A stretch of DNA of 6,698 bases from Pseudomonadota bacterium (GTDB lineage: Bacteria > Pseudomonadota > Gammaproteobacteria > Burkholderiales > Burkholderiaceae_F), in contig JAKANT010000096.1 of NCBI GenBank assembly GCA_021823635.1, positions 1-6,698 on the forward strand. The letters are read 5' to 3'. Numbering within the stretch: position 1 is the stretch's first letter; each line of letters starts with the position of its first letter. Both the position numbers and the translations under genes were made by a program. Shown in pieces: positions 1 to 5,960 of this stretch. The notes under the pieces were generated by a model, which made no database searches, was not told where the DNA came from, and saw only the letters and a list, made by a program, of their open reading frames with translations.

Positions 1-888
1 GCCCTCGACGCCCGCGCTGGAGACGAACGGCAGGTCGATCAGCAGCACCCGCGCCTCCGGGTGCAGTTCGCCGTCGATGGTCACGCCGAGCGCGGCCACG
101 TCGCGCCAGCGGTAGGCGGCGCGGATGCCGCGGCCGAGCAGCTCGAGCGCCTCGGCATCGGCCTGCGCCGGCAACGCGATCGGCAGATCGCGCTGCCAGC
201 CGTGCGCGGCCAGATAGCGACCGATCGAACCGATCGCGTCGGCGGCGCTGCCGACGAGGTCGATGCGGCCGTCGCGGTCGAAGTCCACCGCGAAACTGCG
301 TATCGAACTCGGCAAGAACTGCGGCAGGCCGAGCGCGCCGGCGAAGGAGCCGCGCAGCGCCAGCGGATCGAGGCCCTGCTCGCGGCACAGCAGCAGAAAC
401 TGCGCCAGCTCCTCGCGGTACAGCTCCGCGCGACGCGGATAGTCGAACGCCAGCGTCAGCAGCACGTCCAGTGTGCGGTGTGAGCCGAGCAGGCGGCCGA
501 AGCGCGACTCGATACCGAGCACGGCCACGGCGATCTCCTCCGGCACGCCGTAGCGCTCGCGGGCTGCCGTCAGCCAGCGGCGCTGTGCGAGCCAGAAGGC
601 CGCGCCTTCGCGCACGCGCTGCGCGTCCACGTGACGCGCGCGGTACTCGTACCAGTTGCGGCTGGCCGGCGGTGCCAGCGCGGGCGTGGTCAGCCGGTGC
701 GCCGCTTCGCTGTAGCGGCCGGCCGCGAACAGGCGCTCGAGCCAGGCGCGGTCCAAGCCGTGCGCCGCGACCGCGGCGTCGATGAACGCGCGCACCTCGG
801 CGCGCGCAAGATAGCCGCCGTCTCGCGCCCGCGCCGGTGAGGCGAGCGCGGCCAGCGCGAACAGGAATCCGCGCCGGGTGGCCATCAT
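1..888 (-). CDS. mltB: MltB-type lytic murein transglycosylase, Tat-like signal (C-terminus cut by window edge)
   Basis: The 296 codons read to the window edge belong to the MltB/Slt35 family (glycoside hydrolase family 103). These enzymes cleave the MurNAc-GlcNAc bond of peptidoglycan in the periplasm, leaving 1,6-anhydro-MurNAc ends. The family core is visible. GIESRFG at 145-151 carries the presumed catalytic Glu147. TLAFDYPRRAELY (168-180) matches the helix behind the active site, and GALGLPQFLPSS (204-215) is the substrate-groove motif. DFDRDG (222-227) to Asp237 looks like the EF-hand-type calcium loop of Slt35. Residues 4-10 (TRRGFLF) fit the twin-arginine consensus, followed by a short hydrophobic stretch and an ARA cleavage site near 21. 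There is no lipobox cysteine, so a soluble periplasmic enzyme is expected. The start ATG at 888-886 overlaps the TGA of the upstream TgpA gene as ATGA. A second ATG follows directly, and no separate Shine-Dalgarno sequence is seen, so translational coupling is likely. E. coli MltB has about 361 residues, so a few dozen are missing. Confidence 0.93.
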   Translation of the reverse strand, partial: MMATRRGFLFALAALASPARARDGGYLARAEVRAFIDAAVAAHGLDRAWLERLFAAGRYSEAAHRLTTPALAPPASRNWYEYRARHVDAQRVREGAAFWLAQRRWLTAARERYGVPEEIAVAVLGIESRFGRLLGSHRTLDVLLTLAFDYPRRAELYREELAQFLLLCREQGLDPLALRGSFAGALGLPQFLPSSIRSFAVDFDRDGRIDLVGSAADAIGSIGRYLAAHGWQRDLPIALPAQADAEALELLGRGIRAAYRWRDVAALGVTIDGELHPEARVLLIDLPFVSSAGVEG

Positions 889-2954
889 GCGGCGCGCGGC
901 CGGAACGAACGCAGCGCACGTCGAAGTTGGCGCACGGCGGCGGGCGGCACCGAAACGCTGGAACGGGAATAGCGCCATCGCTCGATAGCGTGCAGGATTT
1001 CGCGCGCCCGCGGAAGCGCCTCGGCGGCCAGTTCGCGCTCCAGCCGTTGCGCCAGCGCGCGCGGCCCTTCGCTGGGCTGCACGTTCACGCCGGCAGCGGC
1101 CAGCCGGGCGCGGAAGCGGTCGAAAAGTTCCGCCAGGGGATCGCGCTCGACCCGATGCCGCAACGAAAATGCGGCCAGCACCGCCAGCAAAGCGAGTAGC
1201 GCCGCGGCGAACAGCCAGCCCAGCGTCCGCCAGTCTGGATCTAGGCCGAGCCGCTGCAGCAGTTCGCGCTGCCGCTCGGCCGAATACGACAGCACCCACT
1301 GGTTCCAGGCATTCTCCAGCGCTTCCCAGTTGAAGCGCAGCCGGCGCAGCCAGTCGATGCGACCGACGTCGAGAACGAGCGGCGCCACCCGTTGCTCGCG
1401 CGCGGCCTCGGCGGCGCCGGCCTGCAGCCGCACCGGTGCCACGACGGCGGTCGGATCGACGCGAACCCAGCCGCGGCCCGCCAGCCACACCTCGGCCCAG
1501 GCGTGCGCGTCGGACTGCCGCACGGTCAGAAAGCCGTCGATCGGATTGATCTCGCCGCCTTGGTAGCCGGTGACGACGCGCGCCGGCACGTCCATCGCGC
1601 GCATCAGCACCACGAACGCGGCCGCGTAGTGCTCGCAGAAGCCGAGCCGCGTGTCGAACAGGAACTCGTCGATCGCGTCGCGGCCGAGCAGTGGCGGCGC
1701 CAGCGTGTAGCGATACCCGCCGCTGCGGAAGTGGTCGAGCACGGCATCGACACGCGCGGTCGGGTCGGCGGCCGCGGCGCGCAGTCGTGCCGCCAGTTGC
1801 AGCGTGCGCGGGTTGTAGCCGGGCGGCAGTTGCAGCCAGTCGGCGAGCGAGGCCGGCGTCTCGTTCAGCCCCATCGCGAAGCGGGTGTACGAGCGCACCC
1901 GATAGCGGATGCGGTCGGTGATCAACTGGCTGGCGACCAGTTGCGCGTCGTCGGTGAGCCTGGGTGCGAGCGGCGCGCCGGCGGGCAGCGCGGGCATCTC
2001 GAGCGCGAACAACCAGTCGCGCAGATGCGGCTCGAGCGTCACCGTGTAGTCGACGGCCGAGGCCGCATCGGCGGTGAGCGCGAGCGGCGGCGGCGGAGCG
2101 CTGCGGCTGCGCAGCGCGGTCCAGGTGCGGCCGCCGTAGTGACCGAGGACGGGGCCGCGCCAGTACAACCGTTCGTTCGGCGGCGGCGTGCCGTCGAACT
2201 GCACGCGGAAGGCGATCTCGCTCGACTGCAGCAGGCGATTGATCGAGCCCGGGCTCATCGAATCCGAAAGCCCCGTGCGGCTGTGCGCGTCGCCGGGCAG
2301 CCCCCACAGCGGCGCCGACACGCGCGGGAAGAGCACGAACATCGCCGCCGCCAGCGGCAGCGACTTCACGAACACGGCCCCGACCAGACGCGCCTTGCGG
2401 CCGGCGGACTGGTCGGCGTCCACGAGGTTGACGCTGACCAGCACGAAAAACAGCAACAGCGCCGCAACCACGGTCAGGGCCGCGATCGGCAGGCTCTGAC
2501 TGAACAGAAACTGCGTCAGCAGAACGAAAAAGCACAGGAAGATGACGACGAAGACGTCGCGCCGGGCGCGCATCTCCAACAGCTTCAGCCCCATCAGCAG
2601 CAGCAGGAACGTCACGCCCGCGTCTCGCCCGAGCAGCGTGCCGTGCTGCAGCCAGACCGCGCCGGCGGCGCCGGCCAGCAGCGGCAGCATCGCAAAGCGT
2701 CCGGGCAGACTGCCACGCGAAAGCGTCAGCCACAGCCGCCATACCCACAGCAGAAGCACAAGAGACGCGGCCCACCACGGCAGATGCTCGAAGTGCGGTG
2801 CCGCCACCACGGCGACGGCGGCCAGCAGCACCAGGTTGTCGCGCCGCTCGCGCGCGGCGCTCGACACCTGCGGTTGCACGAAACCGCCGGCGGCCTCGCG
2901 CAGAGCCCGCCACACCCGGCGCGGTCGCATACGCAGGGAGGCGTTGGCCGCCAT
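885..2954 (-). CDS. tgpA: TgpA-type integral membrane transglutaminase-like protein (DUF3488-transglutaminase-DUF4129)
   Basis: A 689-residue protein from the ATG at 2954, close to the usual length of TgpA proteins. It opens with about seven membrane helices (near 40-55, 61-78, 87-104, 112-126, 133-151, 154-176 and 191-209). A large transglutaminase-like domain follows, then one more helix (579-597) and a DUF4129-like helical tail (about 605-665). Arginine-rich loops after helices 2, 4, 6 and 8 place those loops in the cytoplasm and the catalytic domain in the periplasm. The papain-like triad is intact: Cys440 in GFCEHYA, His484 in DAHAWAEVW and Asp500 in GWVRVDPT. In Pseudomonas aeruginosa the homologue TgpA is reported as needed for viability, but its natural substrate is uncertain. 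Cross-linking versus proteolysis cannot be decided from sequence. The gene starts 4 bases after the DUF58 stop and overlaps the start of mltB. An in-frame TTG at 2978 would add 8 residues and overlap DUF58; the ATG is preferred. Neither start has a clear Shine-Dalgarno sequence. Confidence 0.93.
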   Translation of the reverse strand: MAANASLRMRPRRVWRALREAAGGFVQPQVSSAARERRDNLVLLAAVAVVAAPHFEHLPWWAASLVLLLWVWRLWLTLSRGSLPGRFAMLPLLAGAAGAVWLQHGTLLGRDAGVTFLLLLMGLKLLEMRARRDVFVVIFLCFFVLLTQFLFSQSLPIAALTVVAALLLFFVLVSVNLVDADQSAGRKARLVGAVFVKSLPLAAAMFVLFPRVSAPLWGLPGDAHSRTGLSDSMSPGSINRLLQSSEIAFRVQFDGTPPPNERLYWRGPVLGHYGGRTWTALRSRSAPPPPLALTADAASAVDYTVTLEPHLRDWLFALEMPALPAGAPLAPRLTDDAQLVASQLITDRIRYRVRSYTRFAMGLNETPASLADWLQLPPGYNPRTLQLAARLRAAAADPTARVDAVLDHFRSGGYRYTLAPPLLGRDAIDEFLFDTRLGFCEHYAAAFVVLMRAMDVPARVVTGYQGGEINPIDGFLTVRQSDAHAWAEVWLAGRGWVRVDPTAVVAPVRLQAGAAEAAREQRVAPLVLDVGRIDWLRRLRFNWEALENAWNQWVLSYSAERQRELLQRLGLDPDWRTLGWLFAAALLALLAVLAAFSLRHRVERDPLAELFDRFRARLAAAGVNVQPSEGPRALAQRLERELAAEALPRAREILHAIERWRYSRSSVSVPPAAVRQLRRALRSFRPRAA

Positions 2955-2958
2955 CGAG

Positions 2959-3966
2959 TCAGCCGCGATAGAGGGCAAGCGCCGTCAGGCAGCGGGCGCG
3001 GTGATCGGCCCCTCGCCCCGGTGGAATCGACTCGCCCGGCAGCCGCAGCCCGTAGCGCAGGTGCGCCGCCTCGGCATCGAGGACCCAGCGCGCCAGGCGT
3101 GCCAGCCGCAGCTCCACATCCATCTTCGCCGGCGTGGCGTAGAAATCGAGCACCAGCTCGCCGCCGGCGTCGGCGTCGAACAGCTTGACGGTCAGCTCGT
3201 CCGAGCGCGCCGCCAGCTTCCACGCGATCATCTTCTGCGGATCGCCGTCCTGATACGGCCGCACGCCGGCGAAGTCCTCGCCGCTCGCGGCAAGTCCAAA
3301 GCCGCGCTCGCTGCCGCCGAACACGGCCGGCAGCGGCGGCGCGTCCTCCTCGGGCTTCGGATAGACGATCGCTTCCAGCGCAGGCCGCACGTAGGCCCAT
3401 GCCTGCCAAAGGCCGAACGGATAGACGGTGCGGATGCGCAGGCGCGGACATGTCCGTTTGCCGCGCCGTCGCGTCGGCAGCGGCAGCCGCACCGGCTGCG
3501 TGCTCGCGGCCGCCACGTCGGTCCACGCGCCGGGCGCGGGCGATTCGCGGCGGAACCGGCCGCCGGCCCTGCGCCGCGTCGGCAGCACGAACGAAAAATT
3601 CAGGGCGTACCGCGCTTCCGGCGTGGGGTTGCCGACCGCGAATTCGAAGGACAGCACGTCACCGGCGAACACCGGCTCGACGCGCGTCGCGCGCACCGTC
3701 AGCCGCGCCAGGTTGCGGTGGGTGTGATACATGCCGACCAGCGCCATGCTGGCGACCAGAAAGGTCAGGAGGAAACCGAGCTGCAGCCCGTAGTTGATCG
3801 ACCCGATCAGCAGCACCAGCATCGCCGCGCCGAACAGCACGCCGGCGCGCGTCGGCAGGATGTAGACGCGCTTGCGGTCGAGCAGCACTTCACCGTGCTC
3901 GACCGCATCGCCGCCGCCGATCCAGGCGCCGATGCGGATCGACAGCGGGTGGGTGGTGATGCTCAT
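2959..3966 (-). CDS. DUF58 domain protein, membrane anchored (MoxR partner)
   Basis: A 335-residue DUF58 protein. Two adjacent membrane helices (about 42-57 and 60-79), joined by a short GSINYGL turn, form a hairpin that leaves the rest in the cytoplasm. A beta-rich middle region (about 90-205) follows, then the DUF58 signature around 229-255. There GEDFAGVRPYQDGDP leads into a conserved Trp249-Lys250 pair and SDELTVKLFD. DUF58 proteins are nearly always encoded beside MoxR ATPases and are thought to be adaptors or clients; no enzyme activity is established. The C-terminal part resembles a truncated von Willebrand A fold, but the metal-site motif DxSxS is replaced by DFYAT (274-278), so metal binding is doubtful. 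The ATG start at 3966 lies 61 bases after the moxR stop. An in-frame TTG at 3999 would add 11 residues; neither start has a good ribosome binding site. The ILPTRAG stretch before the first helix looks like conserved family sequence, so the true start must be upstream of it. Confidence 0.9.
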   Translation of the reverse strand: MSITTHPLSIRIGAWIGGGDAVEHGEVLLDRKRVYILPTRAGVLFGAAMLVLLIGSINYGLQLGFLLTFLVASMALVGMYHTHRNLARLTVRATRVEPVFAGDVLSFEFAVGNPTPEARYALNFSFVLPTRRRAGGRFRRESPAPGAWTDVAAASTQPVRLPLPTRRRGKRTCPRLRIRTVYPFGLWQAWAYVRPALEAIVYPKPEEDAPPLPAVFGGSERGFGLAASGEDFAGVRPYQDGDPQKMIAWKLAARSDELTVKLFDADAGGELVLDFYATPAKMDVELRLARLARWVLDAEAAHLRYGLRLPGESIPPGRGADHRARCLTALALYRG

Positions 3967-4027
3967 CGGCGTGCGGGGTGCGGAGATCGGGGCGTGCAAG
4001 CCTGTGCGTCCAGGTCGCGCCTCGGAA

Positions 4028-4951
4028 CTAGGGCACTTTCACCGCCGAGATCAACTGCGCGACCAGTTCCTTGCCGTGCAGCGCGCGCCCGCCTTCGCGC
4101 GTGGCGGCGTGCAACCGGTGACCGGCCACGGCGGGCAGCACGTTCTGGATGTCCTCCGGGATCAGGTGATCGCGGCCGTCCAGCCAGGCCCAGGCGCGCG
4201 CCGCCGCCAGCAACGCCAGCCCGGCGCGCGGGCTCAGCCCCTCCGCATACTTGCCCGAACTGCGTGTGTGTGTAAGCAGCGCCTGCACGTAGTCGAGCAG
4301 CGCGCCCGAAGCGTGCACGCGCTTGACTGCCTCCTGCGCGGCGAGCAGATCGGCGGGACGTGCCCCCGGCGCCAGGTGCCTGAGCATGTCGCGGCGCGAC
4401 TCGCCGGCGAGCAGCGCGCGCTCCGAGGCGCGGTCCGGATAGCCGAGGCTGATGCACATCAGAAAGCGGTCGAGCTGCGACTCGGGCAGCGGAAATGTGC
4501 CGACCTGATGCAGCGGGTTCTGTGTGGCGATCACGAAAAACGGCCGCGGCAGCGGGCGCGACAGCCCGTCGACCGAGACCTGGCTTTCTTCCATCGCTTC
4601 CAGCAGCGCGCTTTGCGTCTTCGGGCTGGCGCGGTTGATCTCGTCGGCCAACAGCACTTCGGTGAAGATCGGCCCCGGATGGAAGACGAACTGGCCGCTG
4701 GCGCGGTCATAGACCGAGACGCCGATCACGTCGGAGGGCAGCAGGTCGCTGGTGAACTGGATGCGCCGGAAGGGCAGACCGAGCGAGATCGCGATCGCGT
4801 GCGCGAGCGTGGTCTTGCCCACCCCCGGGGCGTCTTCGATCAGCAGATGCCCGCCCGCCAGCAGGCAGGTCAGGCTCTGGCGGATCTGCAGTTCCTTGCC
4901 GACGACCACCCGCCCGATCTGCGCGGCACATTGGCGGAGCTTTTCCAGCAT
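4028..4951 (-). CDS. moxR: MoxR-family AAA+ ATPase
   Basis: A full-length 307-residue MoxR ATPase, a cytoplasmic AAA+ protein that acts as a chaperone or assembly factor for partner proteins, often containing DUF58 or von Willebrand A domains. All ATPase elements are present in order. Walker A is APGVGKTT (41-48, Lys46), Walker B is LLADEIN (100-106, Asp103-Glu104), and sensor 1 is ATQNP (142-146, Asn145). The arginine-finger region PLPESQLDRF (154-163) follows, and sensor 2 is LSPRAG (239-244, Arg242). VVVGKE (15-20) near the start is also typical of the family. It is the first gene of the leftward cluster and is followed by the DUF58 and TgpA genes, the classic context. The ATG at 4951 is right for family length. 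The bases just upstream contain a T-rich run and no Shine-Dalgarno sequence, so initiation may be weak or leaderless. The specific client cannot be told from sequence; the neighbouring DUF58 protein is the best candidate. Confidence 0.95.
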   Translation of the reverse strand: MLEKLRQCAAQIGRVVVGKELQIRQSLTCLLAGGHLLIEDAPGVGKTTLAHAIAISLGLPFRRIQFTSDLLPSDVIGVSVYDRASGQFVFHPGPIFTEVLLADEINRASPKTQSALLEAMEESQVSVDGLSRPLPRPFFVIATQNPLHQVGTFPLPESQLDRFLMCISLGYPDRASERALLAGESRRDMLRHLAPGARPADLLAAQEAVKRVHASGALLDYVQALLTHTRSSGKYAEGLSPRAGLALLAAARAWAWLDGRDHLIPEDIQNVLPAVAGHRLHAATREGGRALHGKELVAQLISAVKVP

Positions 4952-5007
4952 TAGACTTGGCCAAAAAAGAAGCGCGGAGAATGCGAGGAGAGGAGACAGG
5001 GGAGACA
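4952..5007. promoter_or_regulatory. Compact divergent intergenic region between moxR and the deacetylase gene
   Basis: Only 56 bases separate the moxR ATG from the GTG of the divergent gene. The stretch must serve both units, or the promoters must lie inside the neighbouring coding sequences. It is A-rich at the moxR end, with an 8-base palindrome TTGGCCAA at 4957-4964 followed by a run of A, and purine-rich at the other end. I see no convincing -35/-10 pair. The best rightward candidate is TTGGCG at 4931-4936 with TAGACT at 4952-4957, but its 15-base spacer is short. That these bases control transcription is inferred from the gene layout only. Confidence 0.4.
4986..5004 (+). promoter_or_regulatory. 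Purine-rich ribosome binding region that fixes the GTG start of the deacetylase gene
   Basis: This purine stretch holds AGGAG at 4986-4990, AGGAG at 4991-4995 and GGGGAG at 4999-5004. The last lies 3 bases before the GTG at 5008; GGGGA (4999-5003) gives a 4-base spacer. The octamer GGAGACAG also occurs twice in tandem, at 4992-4999 and 5001-5008. The upstream ATG at 4981 has only a GGAGA abutting it, which is too close to serve as a binding site. GTG at 5008 is therefore the better start. Confidence 0.6.
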
Positions 5008-5931
5008 GTGCGTACCGGCTACTACACCCATCGCGCGTGTGCGGCGCACGAGATGGGGTCCTGGCACCCGGAAAGCCCCGAGCGGCTGGCCGCGATCAAC
5101 GATCACCTGATCTCGGTGGGGCTGGCTTCGCATCTGGCACACCTGGACGCGCCGCCGGCCGCGCTCGACGTCGTCGCACGCGCGCACAGGCCCGAATACC
5201 TCGAGCGGTTGCAGGCCAGAATACCAAAGCGCGGCTACGTGCCGCTCGATCCGGACACGTCGATGAATCCGGAAAGCTGGGAGGCGGCGCTGCGCGCCGC
5301 CGGCGCGGTGGTGGATGCCACCGACCGCGTGATCGCGGGCGAACTGGACAACGCGTTCTGCGCCATTCGTCCGCCGGGGCACCATGCGCGCCCCGGGGCC
5401 GCGATGGGCTTTTGCCTGCTCAACAACGTGGCCATCGGCGCGCTGCACGCGCTGGAACGGCATGGCCTGCGGCGGGTGGCGATCATCGATTTCGACGTTC
5501 ATCACGGCAACGGCACGGACGAGATGTTCTCGGGCGACGAGCGGGTGCTGATGGCGAGCTTCTTCCAGCACCCCTTCTATCCGTACAGCGGGACCGAGAA
5601 TCCGGCAAAAAACATGGTCAACGTGCCGCTGCCTGCCGGAACGCGCGGCGACGTCGTGCGCGACGTGGTCGAGCGCGTGTGGCTGCCGCGGTTGCAGGCG
5701 TTCGAGCCCGAGATGATCTTCATCTCGGCCGGTTTCGACGCGCACCGCGAGGACGACCTCGGTCAGATGGGGTTGGTCGAAGCCGACTACGCGTTCATCA
5801 CGCATCGTCTGATGAAGCTTGCGCAGGACCACGCCAAGGGCCGCATCGTCAGCTCGCTGGAGGGCGGCTACAACCTGAGCGCGCTGGCGCGCAGCGTGGC
5901 CGCGCACGTGCGCACGCTGGCGCAACTGTGA
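5008..5931 (+). CDS. Histone-deacetylase-family (class II-like) zinc amidohydrolase
   Basis: From GTG at 5008 this is a 307-residue arginase-fold zinc hydrolase of the histone deacetylase/AcuC/acetylpolyamine amidohydrolase superfamily. It is expected to remove acyl groups from lysine side chains or small amines in the cytoplasm. The active site is complete: the His125-His126 pair in RPPGHHA, zinc ligands Asp163 and His165 in DFDVHHGNG, Asp244 in SAGFDAH, and Tyr288 in LEGGYN. The N-terminal HEMGSWHPESPERL (about 14-27) is the usual loop-1 signature. Residue Leu251 (DDLGQM) sits where polyamine-specific HDAC10 has a glutamate, which argues for acyl-lysine substrates. A strong Shine-Dalgarno sequence supports the GTG. 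An ATG at 4981 (316 residues) and a TTG at 4957 (324 residues) are in frame, but the added residues look like translated leader. The gene diverges from moxR and lies 29 bases before an acyl-CoA synthetase gene, suggesting a role in acyl-CoA metabolism, possibly like AcuC acting on acetyl-CoA synthetase. Confidence 0.92.
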   Translation: MRTGYYTHRACAAHEMGSWHPESPERLAAINDHLISVGLASHLAHLDAPPAALDVVARAHRPEYLERLQARIPKRGYVPLDPDTSMNPESWEAALRAAGAVVDATDRVIAGELDNAFCAIRPPGHHARPGAAMGFCLLNNVAIGALHALERHGLRRVAIIDFDVHHGNGTDEMFSGDERVLMASFFQHPFYPYSGTENPAKNMVNVPLPAGTRGDVVRDVVERVWLPRLQAFEPEMIFISAGFDAHREDDLGQMGLVEADYAFITHRLMKLAQDHAKGRIVSSLEGGYNLSALARSVAAHVRTLAQL

Positions 5932-5950
5932 GCAATCGCTGCCCGAGGTC

Positions 5951-5957
5951 AGAGGAA
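5951..5957 (+). promoter_or_regulatory. Shine-Dalgarno site of the acyl-CoA synthetase gene
   Basis: AGAGGAA lies just upstream of the ATG at 5961; GAGGA (5952-5956) leaves a 4-base spacer. It falls in the 29-base gap after the deacetylase stop (5929-5931). I see no hairpin with a T run in that gap, so read-through from the upstream gene is expected. Confidence 0.6.
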
Positions 5958-5960
5958 GCC

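Noticed and set aside
2955..2978. TTG start for TgpA that would overlap the DUF58 gene
   Set aside because: It adds only 8 unconserved-looking residues with no binding site; the ATG 4 bases after the DUF58 stop is simpler.
1392..3188. Long open frame on the plus strand opposite TgpA and the end of DUF58 (598 codons)
   Set aside because: Its product is rich in Arg, Gln, His and Ala with no recognisable domain. It lies antisense to genes with intact catalytic motifs, as expected of a GC-rich codon-bias shadow.
3967..4027. Possible terminator or promoter in the 61-base gap between moxR and DUF58
   Set aside because: No stem-loop followed by a T run and no clear -35/-10 pair can be seen, so the genes are treated as one unit.
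4264..4273. GTGTGTGTGT simple repeat inside moxR as a possible phase-variation tract
   Set aside because: Only five units, in frame within a normal LTHTR segment of a conserved protein; too short to suggest programmed slippage.
2542..4275. Long open frame on the plus strand opposite DUF58 and parts of TgpA and MoxR (577 codons)
   Set aside because: Low-complexity Arg/Ala/Pro-rich translation spanning parts of three real antisense genes; no family resemblance.
3872..4954. Open frame on the plus strand opposite MoxR (360 codons)
   Set aside because: Shadow of the moxR coding frame; the MoxR product has complete Walker and sensor motifs.
4951..5925. Open frame on the minus strand covering nearly the whole deacetylase gene (324 codons)
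   Set aside because: It mirrors the deacetylase codons and its product has no domain, whereas the plus-strand product has every active-site residue of the family.
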